This document shows, in pieces, positions 38,039-46,169 of a DNA stretch of 64,000 nt (position 1 is its first letter; each line of letters begins with the position of its first letter). The DNA is taken from NCBI RefSeq assembly GCF_016908295.1, contig NZ_JAFBDO010000002.1, positions 310,001-374,000 on the forward strand, written 5' to 3'. Position numbers and translations under genes: made by a program. The notes below the pieces were generated by a model that ran no database searches, was not told where the DNA came from, and was given only the letters and a program-made list of their open reading frames with translations. The stretch is from Thalassobacillus pellis (GTDB lineage Bacteria; Bacillota; Bacilli; Bacillales; Halobacillaceae).

Positions 38039-39426
38039 TCGGAAATTTGTTGGAAAGCAGATATAGTTTCTTCGATTTCAGAATCACCGATTGTTCTAAA
38101 GTCGAGGTAAAACGTTTCGTCCATTATTCTTCCTATGATGGCTGGACGCTGTCTGCGTAAAGAGCGCTCCAGCTCTCCGGCTGTCATGTTTTCCGAATAG
38201 ACGGCAACTCCATAACTAGCCAGCTCCACATCCGGCATAGTGCCCCCTCCTACTTTTGAAATGCATGGTCTTCCTTCGAAATGTATACCATGACAGGAAT
38301 CCGCGCTATTCAGGAACTTATCCACCTTTGTCTTTATTTCCTCTTGAGTTTTTTTAATATCGCGCCATACAGGGTTGGTTTGCAATGCCTCCTCTCCCTT
38401 TAAATAATCTTTTAAAGTGGATTCTAAGGCAGCTAGCGTCATTTTATCTACTCTTAATACCCTTGCCAGCTGATGTTTTTTCAGAATATCAATCCATTGT
38501 TTTTTTCCGGCAATAATTCCAGCCTGGGGACCTCCTAATAATTTGTCACCACTGAAAGATACCAGGTCAGCACCATCATGAACCACTTCTTTTACGACAG
38601 GCTCAGTGCCGATCCCGCTCGCCCGGTAATCATAAAGGCTTCCGCTGCCCAGGTCTTCATAATAGATTAAATCGTTTTCTTTTGCTAAAGGAGCCAGCAC
38701 TTTACTGGACTGTGATTCAGTGAATCCTTTAATAAAGAAATTACTGGTATGAACTTTCATTATCATTCTTGTTTCGTCATCAATTGCTTGCAAATAATCC
38801 GTGTAATGAGTTTTATTGGTAGTTCCTATTTCGGTAAGTATTGCATCACTTTCTTCCATTATACTCGACACTCGGAAACTGCCGCCGATTTCTACAAGCT
38901 CTCCCCGAGAAACAATTACTTTCCTATTTTTAGTGAAAGTCCTTAGAACAAAATAAACGGCTGCGGCATTATTATTAACAACAATTGCTGCTTCCGCACC
39001 TGTAACTTCCCTGATCAAATCCTCTATAATGGTATGCCTCGACCCTCTTGTGCTTTTTTCGAGGTCAAATTCCAGATTAGTAAAATGACGAGCTGCGGTG
39101 CTGACTTGTTTGACAGCCTGATCACTCAATCGGGCACGGCCTAAATTCGTATGTATTACTGTCCCTGTTCCATTGATTACCCTTTGAAGCCTGGGAGATG
39201 CCCAGGTTTCTGCGATTCCCTGTACACGACTTATTATTTCCATTTTCAATTCATGAGGGCCATTATAGCTTAATGATTGAATTTCCTTTCTTACCTCATC
39301 AACTGCCCGCTGGATCCAGGAAGTCCAAAGTTTTTTTGTAACAGCATGTTTATCAAGGATGGACAAAAGGGAACTTTCCCTTTGCAATTCGTGTACAGGT
39401 GGTAACTTCCTCAAAAGATCTTCCAC
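38026..39426 (-). CDS. selA: L-seryl-tRNA(Sec) selenium transferase SelA
   Basis: SelA is a PLP enzyme that converts Ser-tRNA(Sec) to Sec-tRNA(Sec) using selenophosphate. The 466-residue protein shows the N-terminal helical tRNA-binding region, VINGTGTVIHTNLGRARLS, VNNNAAAVYFVLRTF, and the PLP lysine in DLVSFSGDKLLGGPQAGII. It is complete at the family's usual length. It lies downstream of the SelW-like selenoprotein gene, from which it is separated by a strong terminator, and beside selD, selB and tRNA-Sec, so the whole selenocysteine machinery is local. Confidence 0.96.
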   Translation of the reverse strand: MEDLLRKLPPVHELQRESSLLSILDKHAVTKKLWTSWIQRAVDEVRKEIQSLSYNGPHELKMEIISRVQGIAETWASPRLQRVINGTGTVIHTNLGRARLSDQAVKQVSTAARHFTNLEFDLEKSTRGSRHTIIEDLIREVTGAEAAIVVNNNAAAVYFVLRTFTKNRKVIVSRGELVEIGGSFRVSSIMEESDAILTEIGTTNKTHYTDYLQAIDDETRMIMKVHTSNFFIKGFTESQSSKVLAPLAKENDLIYYEDLGSGSLYDYRASGIGTEPVVKEVVHDGADLVSFSGDKLLGGPQAGIIAGKKQWIDILKKHQLARVLRVDKMTLAALESTLKDYLKGEEALQTNPVWRDIKKTQEEIKTKVDKFLNSADSCHGIHFEGRPCISKVGGGTMPDVELASYGVAVYSENMTAGELERSLRRQRPAIIGRIMDETFYLDFRTIGDSEIEETISAFQQISDYMS

Positions 39427-39478
39427 GTCTTCATCATCCTTTAAATCATTTTCTCCAGTATATCCATTTGAAAGAAAA

Positions 39479-39519
39479 AGATAAACAGCCGCCTCTTTAT
39501 CAGAAACGGCTGTTTATCT
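39479..39519 (-). terminator. Terminator between the SelW-like gene and selA
   Basis: AGATAAACAGCCG (39479-39491) and its perfect complement (39507-39519) form a 13-pair stem; on the minus strand it is followed by CTTTTTCTTT. It overlaps the stop codon of the SelW-like gene. Either selA has its own promoter or read-through here sets its level. Confidence 0.85.
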
Positions 39520-39758
39520 TAATTATCCTCTTCCATCTGACTTATCAACGTCTCCACCTCGGGAAACATGCCTGACTCTAGTTTGGAGTAGATCTTCTTC
39601 CCATTAACAGTGACTTCAAAAGCCCCGCCGGAACTAGGTACAAGGGTTAATTGGGTGACTCCCCCTCGGAAATGGTTGAATAACTGTTCTGCGCAACTCG
39701 CAGCTTTAGGAGCATAATTTCACTGCATACAAAATTCAATCGAAACCTTGTAGGACAT
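39519..39758 (-). CDS. SelW-like selenoprotein with in-frame UGA (CxxU, Rdx family)
   Basis: This 79-residue frame contains one TGA at 39720-39722 that I read as selenocysteine. It begins MSYKVSIEFCMQ, then Sec, then NYAPKAASCAEQL. That gives a Cys-x-x-Sec redox motif at residues 10-13, right after the first beta strand, exactly as in the SelW/SelT/SelH (Rdx) thioredoxin-like family; the glycine-rich SSGGAFEVTVNG and IYSKLESGMFPE segments are also family features. AGGAGGAA precedes the ATG. Just after the UGA, CTGCG and CGCAG form a hairpin with a G-containing loop, suitable as a bacterial SECIS. It adjoins selA, selD and selB. A stop-interrupted pseudogene is unlikely because the frame stays clean to the end. 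Confidence 0.9.
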
Positions 39759-39789
39759 CAGAATTCCTCCTCAAAATATGCTTTCCTTA

Positions 39790-39818
39790 ACTATAAAAAA
39801 ATTCTAAAAACAAAGCAA
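39790..39818 (-). promoter_or_regulatory. Promoter of the SelW-like selenoprotein gene
   Basis: Reading the minus strand, TTGCTT (39813-39818) and TATAGT (39790-39795) are 17 bases apart, about 30 bases ahead of the ATG at 39758. Confidence 0.6.
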
Positions 39819-39892
39819 CGAATCCAACCTGGCTGTAATAAGTTTCCCTTAGAGTTCCTGTTATATTATAATTTCTCTAAGGAGGTGGGAAA

Positions 39893-40945
39893 ATGAGCCA
39901 GGAAGAAAAAATCCGTTTAACAGCTTTATCTACAAAAGCTGGCTGAGGCTGCAAAATAGGTCCAGAAGACCTGTCGCACGTGCTGCGACAAATCAATACA
40001 GCTAAAAGCAGCCCGAATGTACTTGTCGGTTCCTCTACTAATGACGACGCTGGAGTTTATCAGCTTACGGATGAAATTGCACTGATTCAATCCGTCGATT
40101 ACTTTACACCAATCGTGGATGACCCTTATTGGTTTGGGCAGATTGCAGCAGCTAACGCCTTAAGCGATATTTATGCTATGGGTGGAATAGTCAAAACAGG
40201 CTTGAACATCGTCGGTTATCCGATTAAAAAGTTAGGTCCAGACATGTTAGGGAAAATCCTTCAGGGCGCATATGACAAAATGACCGAAGCAGGCGGAGAC
40301 ATTATTGGCGGTCATTCTATTGATGACCAAGAGCCGAAGTTCGGCATGGCTGTCACAGGTATTGCCCACCCCAAGAAAATTTTTCAAAATTCCACCGCTA
40401 AGCAAGGGGATGCCATCCTCCTGACAAAGCCTGTCGGTGTTGGGATTCAGACTACTGCTATTAAAAAAGAGCTATTACAGCCGGAGCAGATCCAAATCGT
40501 GACAAATGTGATGGCTCAGTTAAACAAGACTGCTTCTGAAATGCTTCATAACTATCACACCCACGCAGTAACCGATGTCACAGGATTTGGTTTGTTAGGT
40601 CATGCCTATGAAATGGCTGCCGGGAGTAAGGTTAGTATGAATATCCGGTATAGCGATGTACCCATATTAAAAGAAACAGAAAACCTTGCTGAATCAGGCG
40701 TAGTTCCAGGCGGCACAAAATCCAATCATGCATGGCTCTATGACAAAGTGAGTTATAAGAAAAGCATCACTTCTGTGCAACAGCTTATATTGTGCGACGC
40801 CATTACATCTGGCGGGCTATTGGTTGCCATGCCTTATGGGGAGGCAGAAGACTTTCTTAAAAATTTCCAAATGAGAAGTGATTTTGAAGCATCCATTATT
40901 GGTGAAGTTATCGAACAAAATGATAAATCCATTTATGTCTCATAA
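39893..40945 (+). CDS. selD: Selenophosphate synthetase SelD, itself a selenoprotein
   Basis: SelD makes selenophosphate from selenide and ATP. The true gene starts at the ATG at 39893 (after AAGGAGGTGG) and reads through a TGA at 39944-39946: MSQEEKIRLTALSTKAG, Sec18, GCKIGPEDLSHVL. Sec replaces the usual catalytic Cys before GCK. The 350-residue length matches SelD, and glycine-rich ATP-binding parts (SSTNDDAGVYQL, DIIGGHSIDDQEPKFGMAVTG, DVTGFGLLGHAYEMA) follow. Standard gene calling would start at 39980 and lose the active site. AGGTC and GACCT (39958-39972) form a hairpin after the UGA that may act as SECIS. It diverges from the SelW-like gene. Confidence 0.95.
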
Positions 40946-40982
40946 AATGGAACCCCTGCTGTTCATAAGCTTAAGAACATAG

Positions 40983-41026
40983 AAAACTACTCCGGTTTAA
41001 AACATGAAGTTTACCGGAGTAGTTTT
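40983..41026. terminator. Bidirectional terminator between selD and selB
   Basis: A perfect 14-base inverted repeat, AAAACTACTCCGGT (40983-40996) and its complement (41013-41026), between converging genes. Confidence 0.88.
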
Positions 41027-41110
41027 TACCTTTGTTTTCTTTAATTAATAAGTTACAGCCTAATGGCAGACGATTCACATCTGAGCACATGGGCACCAGA
41101 CCAGGTTAGT

Positions 41111-43027
41111 TTATATATCTTTAAAAAAAGCATCAGGGGATTTCAACCATTTTCTCATCCCGTCTTTTCTTATTGTCAGCCCATTTTCATCGCTTTTTTC
41201 AAGGAGTGGCACCAGGTATTTGCGTGAAACTGAAAATATTTCCTTTGCTTCTTTCAGGGAAAACAAATCCTCGCTGACTCCATATAAACTTTGGAACTTA
41301 TCTCTAATAGGGATCATCGATATAAGATGTTTATCATCGATTTGCCATCCTCCCCCGGTCTGGCGGTAATAAACCGCCAATTCGTCCATCCACTTTTCAG
41401 GTATACCATGCTTGTTACCATAGGCTTTCCAAGTATCGACTTCGAGTCCGTCTTTCATCCATTCTTCCTCCAGCCGCTCCATACTGGTTTCCCATTCAGG
41501 AGGAAAATATGGCTGAAATCCTGGAACAGCAAGAAATTGTTTGGAGGCAATAATTTTACCTTCTTTTATCCATTTCTCGATCAGCTCCGCGGCGACTTCT
41601 TTACTAAACGGCAAGGCCTTTGCTGCTTCTGGTTTATTTTTACCCAACCGTAAAGGATAGGTTTTATGAAAGTTCTGCAACTCCGTACTAAACTGTGCAT
41701 AACATTCTTCTTCGCTGCTGGTAAGTATATAACCGTTACGCACGAAAAGAAGTTTGCCTAGCTCCTGCTTTTTAGAAAGAATTTTTCGGAGGTATTCTTT
41801 GGTTATCGCCACTTCCGCGAGTAGATCTTTTTCATTCATCCCCCCATGCTCTGATAATAACGATTCGATAATTTCCTCTGGCGATTGCTTGCTTTTTTCT
41901 TTTAGTTTCTGAACTGTTTCATCCCCAAATTTATATTTCTGGCCTTTCGGATCAATGATTAGGCCTCCACCTACTGTTTCGGCCGGGGTCGGTCGTCTTA
42001 ATATGAAACGGTCCCCCCGACGTACCACAACAGGAGCGGCAAGACGGAACTGGCAATAGATTTCCGTTTCCCCGTCTTTTATTTCATTACGGTCAAACAA
42101 AATAATTGTTCCCGTAACTTCACTTGTACCGGTATAAATATTCACCTGTGACCGTTGCTTAATGGGGTGACGAATACCTTGCAGGACTTGGAAGAAAACA
42201 TCAATCGTTGTTGTCACCAGAAAATGATCACTCTTAACCATGACATTCCCTCGGTTTACTTCTTCCTTCTCCACATCAGCAAGATTAATGGCTGCACGCT
42301 GACCTGCATAAGCTTTAGTGACAGGTTCATGCTGTACCTGCATTTGTCTGATACGTGCTTTTTTCCCCTCGGGCAAAAGAGTGATAATCTCTTCAGTTGA
42401 AATGGTTCCTTCATAAATTGTCCCTCTTACAATTGTTCCCTGACCTTTAATTGTGAAAGATTGATCAACAGGCATTCGGAAAGAACCTTTACTGCTCCTC
42501 GGCTTCATGGAAGAAAGTTTTTGTTCAATCAGCTGTTCTAATTCTCTGATACCCTTCCCTGTGAGGCTGTCAACAAAAAGAATATCTGCCTTTCGATAGC
42601 TCTTATTTTTTATGTATGACAATACGTCCTCTTTAACGAAATGTTTCAGCTCTTCATCGATTAGATCTGTTTTTGTAATCACGATGATCGCTTCTTCAAT
42701 ACCTAATAATGACAGGATATCCATATGTTCTTTAGTCTGGGGCATGATACCTTCGTCGCCTGCAATGACGATAAGAACTAAGTCAATACCGGCGACACCA
42801 GAAATCATTTGCCGGATGAATTTTTCATGACCAGGCACATCGATGATTGAAATTCGTGTGGACTTGTTTTTCAGTTTGAGGGGTGCGAAGCCTGGCTCGA
42901 TGGAGATGTTCCGTTCCTTTTCTTCCTTAAGCCTGTCCGTATCTACTTTCGTCAGCGCTTTCGTGAGTGCAGTTTTGCCGTGATCGATATGCCCTGCCAT
43001 ACCGATAGTGAAATAATTATGCTGCAT
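41111..43027 (-). CDS. selB: Selenocysteine-specific elongation factor SelB
   Basis: SelB delivers Sec-tRNA(Sec) to UGA codons marked by a SECIS hairpin. The 638-residue GTPase starts with IGMAGHIDHGKTALTKALT (G1), has DVPGHEKFIRQMISG (G3) and ITKTDLID (G4), then EF-Tu-like barrels. The C-terminal third holds the winged-helix repeats that bind SECIS (for example LFSLKEAKEIFSVSRKYLVPLLEKSDENG near residues 590-618). CAGGAGG precedes the ATG. The size is normal for bacterial SelB. Its presence supports reading the two local UGA codons as selenocysteine. Confidence 0.96.
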   Translation of the reverse strand: MQHNYFTIGMAGHIDHGKTALTKALTKVDTDRLKEEKERNISIEPGFAPLKLKNKSTRISIIDVPGHEKFIRQMISGVAGIDLVLIVIAGDEGIMPQTKEHMDILSLLGIEEAIIVITKTDLIDEELKHFVKEDVLSYIKNKSYRKADILFVDSLTGKGIRELEQLIEQKLSSMKPRSSKGSFRMPVDQSFTIKGQGTIVRGTIYEGTISTEEIITLLPEGKKARIRQMQVQHEPVTKAYAGQRAAINLADVEKEEVNRGNVMVKSDHFLVTTTIDVFFQVLQGIRHPIKQRSQVNIYTGTSEVTGTIILFDRNEIKDGETEIYCQFRLAAPVVVRRGDRFILRRPTPAETVGGGLIIDPKGQKYKFGDETVQKLKEKSKQSPEEIIESLLSEHGGMNEKDLLAEVAITKEYLRKILSKKQELGKLLFVRNGYILTSSEEECYAQFSTELQNFHKTYPLRLGKNKPEAAKALPFSKEVAAELIEKWIKEGKIIASKQFLAVPGFQPYFPPEWETSMERLEEEWMKDGLEVDTWKAYGNKHGIPEKWMDELAVYYRQTGGGWQIDDKHLISMIPIRDKFQSLYGVSEDLFSLKEAKEIFSVSRKYLVPLLEKSDENGLTIRKDGMRKWLKSPDAFFKDI

Positions 43028-43206
43028 GGTTTAACCTCCTGGTGACATTGAGGGTTAGAAAATAGAAAAGCAAGCGCTTCATGTCAGAAAAACTTGGCTT
43101 GTCACCAAGTACTTTTGGCGAAAGCCTAAGTTTTACTAATACTTTAATAAAGTTAAACCTTCGTATAGTATAAAAACACGCTTGCCAGGCAAACGTGTCA
43201 CAGGTA
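43028..43206 (-). promoter_or_regulatory. selB upstream region with several hairpins
   Basis: On the minus strand ACACG/CGTGT with an inner TTGCC/GGCAA stem (about 43176-43198) followed by T residues is the terminator of the sensor kinase gene. Closer to selB, an ACTTGG...CCAAGT hairpin (about 43090-43115) is followed by five T. The second could be an extra terminator or a leader attenuator; the sequence does not say which. Confidence 0.5.
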
Positions 43207-44307
43207 TCACTCTGCAGGCAATACCAGTCGAAAGGTGGTACCTATGTTTGGATTTGAATTGATTTTCATAAAACCGTTATGTTTATCAAGAATTTGATTG
43301 CTGATCATCAGGCCCAGTCCTGTACCATTTTTTTTGGTAGTGAAAAATGGTTCGGTGATTTTTTTCAATAAATCTTCCGGTATCCCAGGGCCTTCGTCTA
43401 TGACATCAATCAGTGCCCGATTTCCATCTTTTCTTGTAGTGATTTCCAATAATCCACCCTCTTGCATTGCTTCAATGGCATTCTTAATAATATTAATAAA
43501 TACTTGCTTGATTTGAGAACGGTCACAAAAAATATGGATACCTTCTTCTAATTTAGCCCGCATAGTAATACTTTGCATTTTTGCCTGGGTATCCATCAAG
43601 GTAATGACGTCCTCAAGCATCTCTTTCAAGGATTCACTTCCGCGTTCATCAGTCATAGGCTTGGAAACAAACAAAAGCTCAGAAGTCACTGCTTCCATTT
43701 TATCGATTTCTTCCAGCATGATTTTATAATACTCTTCTTCTTTTTGAATTCCTGCCTGTAATAATTGGAGAAAACCTTTCAGTGAGGTCAGTGGGTTGCG
43801 GATTTCATGCGCCACACTTGCGGCCAGCTGGCCTGCAACGGTCATTTTTTCGGAATGAAGGATTTGCTCCTGCATCATTTCATTGTCGGTGATATGGTGA
43901 GCGACGGAAAGGATATAATTCCGGTCGTCCTGAGGGTTATATTTTTTAGAAATCACCGCCCGCATGAGAATATACCTGCCTTCCCTGTCTTTAACGAGCA
44001 AGTTTGCATGGTGGGTCTGATCCGGTTTTTTCCCTATCAGTCCCCTCACTTTCTCATGATCTTTTATATGAATGATTTCTCTGGCAGGCGAACCAATAAT
44101 CTCTTCAGCTTCATAACCTAACCAGCGCTGGACTGATTTGGATACAAACTTTATTTTTCCTTCGACATCAAAAACAGTAATTAAATCATTGCTATTATAT
44201 TCAAACCACGACTGGAAACAATCGGGCAGAGAGGTTATATTATCAAATGGATGGTGATAGCCATCTCCATTTTTATCGGAAGCTGATCCAATATCATGGT
44301 TTCCCAT
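43207..44307 (-). CDS. PAS-domain sensor histidine kinase (sporulation-kinase type)
   Basis: A 366-residue soluble kinase without membrane segments. A PAS domain occupies about residues 30-145 (DLITVFDVEGKIKFVSKSVQRWLGYEAEEIIG), the phosphoacceptor is the His in LAASVAHEIRNPLTSLKGFLQLL near 172, and the ATPase domain has INIIKNAIEAM (N box), DEGPGIPEDL (G1), FFTTKKNGTGLGL (F/G2). The H-box HEIRNPLTSLKGFLQLL is that of the Bacillus Kin (KinA-E) family feeding Spo0F, so a phosphorelay role is likely. No response regulator is adjacent, as usual for Kin proteins. It has its own terminator. Confidence 0.88.
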   Translation of the reverse strand: MGNHDIGSASDKNGDGYHHPFDNITSLPDCFQSWFEYNSNDLITVFDVEGKIKFVSKSVQRWLGYEAEEIIGSPAREIIHIKDHEKVRGLIGKKPDQTHHANLLVKDREGRYILMRAVISKKYNPQDDRNYILSVAHHITDNEMMQEQILHSEKMTVAGQLAASVAHEIRNPLTSLKGFLQLLQAGIQKEEEYYKIMLEEIDKMEAVTSELLFVSKPMTDERGSESLKEMLEDVITLMDTQAKMQSITMRAKLEEGIHIFCDRSQIKQVFINIIKNAIEAMQEGGLLEITTRKDGNRALIDVIDEGPGIPEDLLKKITEPFFTTKKNGTGLGLMISNQILDKHNGFMKINSNPNIGTTFRLVLPAE

Positions 44308-44406
44308 CCTACCCGCCCCTTTCTATCTAAATATATCGTATCTCATTTTTAAAAGCCACTTCAAGAAGAAAAGGACACAACCTGTGATAGGTCAGTCATG
44401 AAAGGC

Positions 44407-44435
44407 TTGTCAATCTTCTCTTAAACTTTTATAAT
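44407..44435 (+). promoter_or_regulatory. Promoter of the selenocysteine tRNA gene
   Basis: TTGTCA (44407-44412) and TATAAT (44430-44435) with a 17-base spacer, close to the sigma-A consensus; the predicted start is about 20 bases before the tRNA. Confidence 0.78.
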
Positions 44436-44461
44436 TGCTTATGTCAATAGTCTTAAATTGT

Positions 44462-44558
44462 GGGGCTGGATGCTATGCTGGTGCTGGCCACAGTCTTCAA
44501 AACTGCCTGTGAGGCGCGTGCCGTCTCAGGTGGGTTCGATTCCCACACAGTCCCGCCA
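44462..44558 (+). tRNA. selC: Selenocysteine tRNA (anticodon TCA)
   Basis: The 97-base sequence has the distinctive tRNA-Sec layout. The anticodon loop is CTTCAAA (anticodon TCA at 44497-44499); the T arm is GTGGG-TTCGATT-CCCAC; a long seven-pair extra arm spans about 44510-44528; the acceptor is GGGGCTGG against CAGTCCC; and the 3' end is G-CCA, encoded. A six-pair D stem with a four-base TGGT loop is possible if one base is bulged. Odd points: the eighth acceptor pair is G against A, and the bottom pair of the anticodon stem is A against C. The tRNA is charged with serine, converted by SelA and delivered by SelB, all encoded nearby. Confidence 0.93.
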
Positions 44559-44667
44559 ATATTTCTTATTTTTCATCATACTATAAACGACAAAAAAGAT
44601 AAAACTTTAGACCTAAGATGTGAAATAAATACATCTATTGATAATCTATGATGAAACAGGTGGTATT

Positions 44668-45096
44668 ATGTCAGGAGGATTTGCGTTTTTTATCATTGGC
44701 TGGGCGTTCATAATGATCATTCTATTAGCCATAGGCGGATTTTTCATGTTCCGGAAATTCCTGAAGCGACTGCCGAAAGAAGACGGTAAATCGACAATGG
44801 ATTGGGAAGAATATTACTTAGAAAAGACATGTCATATGTGGAATACTCAGGAAAAAAAACTGCTTGAAGAGCTGGTAGCTCCGGTCCCGGAATTGTTCCG
44901 TGATATAGCCCGCCAAAAGATAGCAAGTAAAATTGGTGAGGTAGCTCTCGAGAAAAAAAGAGAAAAAATCACGCAGGATGTCATTATCGAAGGTTATATT
45001 CTGGCAACCCCAAAACGGGATCATAAATTTCTTATTAAAACGCTAAATCAGAAAGAAATCGACTTAGCCCCTTATCAGTCTTTATTCGAACGATGA
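44668..45096 (+). CDS. yneK: YneK-like protein (DUF2621)
   Basis: A 142-residue protein with one N-terminal membrane helix (about residues 3-28, GFAFFIIGWAFIMIILLAIGGFFMF) and a cytoplasmic part, FLKRLPKEDGKSTMDWEEYYLEKTCHMWN, typical of B. subtilis YneK. Function unknown. I chose the ATG at 44668 because AGGTGG precedes it and the family starts here; an in-frame upstream start adds ten residues. It converges on ccdC, and the two gene ends lie within a shared terminator. Confidence 0.87.
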   Translation: MSGGFAFFIIGWAFIMIILLAIGGFFMFRKFLKRLPKEDGKSTMDWEEYYLEKTCHMWNTQEKKLLEELVAPVPELFRDIARQKIASKIGEVALEKKREKITQDVIIEGYILATPKRDHKFLIKTLNQKEIDLAPYQSLFER

Positions 45097-45139
45097 AAAG
45101 AAGCCTGTCTGATCACGAGGATCCAGACAGGCTTCTTTT
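45096..45139. terminator. Bidirectional terminator between yneK and ccdC
   Basis: AAAAGAAGCCTGTCTG (45096-45111) and its complement (45124-45139) form a perfect 16-base stem. It overlaps the last codons of ccdC and the stop of yneK. Confidence 0.88.
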
Positions 45140-45598
45140 CATGGTCTTTTCAATTTTTAAAAACTTATACAGCATAGCTAACCTCCAGGTGATGATCATA
45201 CCGAAAGCAAGAAGGAAAAACATACCGCTCGTTTCGCCGAGGGAAATGTTTTGTCCGATTATCATCTTCAAGACGATACGTAAAGCAAGCAGACCAAACA
45301 GGATAAATACAAATGCGCGCGAAGGCTTCAGATATACTTCTCCTTCTTTTACTTCAAATGTTGATGTTTTGATAAGGAATAAGGAGAACAGAATACCAAC
45401 ACTTATTGCTTCAGCAACCTGTGCCCATTCTACCTGAAACATCGGAACGAAAAACATTAACGCACCTGTACTCATAAATAAAGGAGGCAAGATTATTTTT
45501 CTGACACTTGCCGGCCGTCTGGCTGCTCTCATCCGGATAAAAATCATCCCTGTTGCCATGCAGGCAGCCAGGACCGTACTTGCTACCAACCAAAACAT
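45113..45598 (-). CDS. ccdC: CcdC-family membrane protein (YneJ)
   Basis: A 161-residue protein with five hydrophobic segments and short loops; the Arg-rich IRMRAARRPASVRKIILPPLFMSTGALMF is characteristic of CcdC proteins. The gene is named after the cytochrome c biogenesis locus ccdABC of Bacillus, though its own role there is unproven. The usual ccdB (a CheY-like protein) is absent and an MrpB-like gene stands in its place. The last residues (MKRSLSGSS) are encoded in the terminator stem. Confidence 0.88.
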   Translation of the reverse strand: MFWLVASTVLAACMATGMIFIRMRAARRPASVRKIILPPLFMSTGALMFFVPMFQVEWAQVAEAISVGILFSLFLIKTSTFEVKEGEVYLKPSRAFVFILFGLLALRIVLKMIIGQNISLGETSGMFFLLAFGMIITWRLAMLYKFLKIEKTMKRSLSGSS

Positions 45599-45644
45599 TG
45601 CATTTCACTCATTTCCTACATCCATTTTCATTTAAAGTTAGTGC

Positions 45645-46097
45645 CTACTCCACATTGCTTGCTGGCTCTTCATCGTCTTCTGCAATTGTCAGGATGATAG
45701 TCATCGTGATACCGATAACTGTCAGATAAACGCCTAAATCAAATAAAATAGCCGTCGCCAGTTCTGTCTTCCCTACAAGAGGAAACTGGAAATAAGCAAA
45801 AGTATGACTCAAAAATGGCTGACCGAATAAAAAGGACCCTATGCCTGTGACCAAAGCGATCAACAGGCCTGCGGGAATAAAATAACGGAAGTTCCACGGC
45901 AGGATTTTCTTCATTGTCTCGAGCCCATATGCCATATACATCAGCACGATGGCAGCTGCAGTCATTAACCCCCCGATAAACCCGCCTCCAGGTTTGTTAT
46001 GTCCTGCAAAGAAGAGATACAAAGAAAAACCCAGCAAAATAAAAGCGATGATCGAAGTGGTGGTTCTTAAAATCAAATCGTTCGTCCTAATTCTCAT
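45645..46097 (-). CDS. Orphan MnhB/MrpB-like Na+/H+ antiporter subunit
   Basis: A 150-residue protein with four hydrophobic segments. LRTTTSIIAFILLGFSLYLFFAGHNKPGGGFIGGLMTAAAIVL is the MnhB domain signature, and the region GVYLTVIGITMTIILTIAEDDEE ends it as in Mrp subunit B. Mrp antiporters need seven subunits encoded together; none of the others is here, so this subunit either joins a complex encoded elsewhere or has a separate function. It lies between ccdA and ccdC in the same direction. AAAGGGG precedes the ATG. Confidence 0.88.
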   Translation of the reverse strand: MRIRTNDLILRTTTSIIAFILLGFSLYLFFAGHNKPGGGFIGGLMTAAAIVLMYMAYGLETMKKILPWNFRYFIPAGLLIALVTGIGSFLFGQPFLSHTFAYFQFPLVGKTELATAILFDLGVYLTVIGITMTIILTIAEDDEEPASNVE

Positions 46098-46169
46098 AAA
46101 AATACCCCTTTAATGCTGTTATTAATATGATAATATAACTTTTTGTCGAAATCCATCATTCCTGCTGAA

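Noticed and set aside
39519-39758. Treating the SelW-like gene as a pseudogene broken by a stop codon
   Set aside because: The single TGA lies at the family's Sec position, the rest of the frame is intact, and selA/selB/selC are adjacent.
39980-40945. SelD starting at GTG 39980
   Set aside because: That start removes the active-site loop and lacks a ribosome binding site; the upstream frame with Sec has both.
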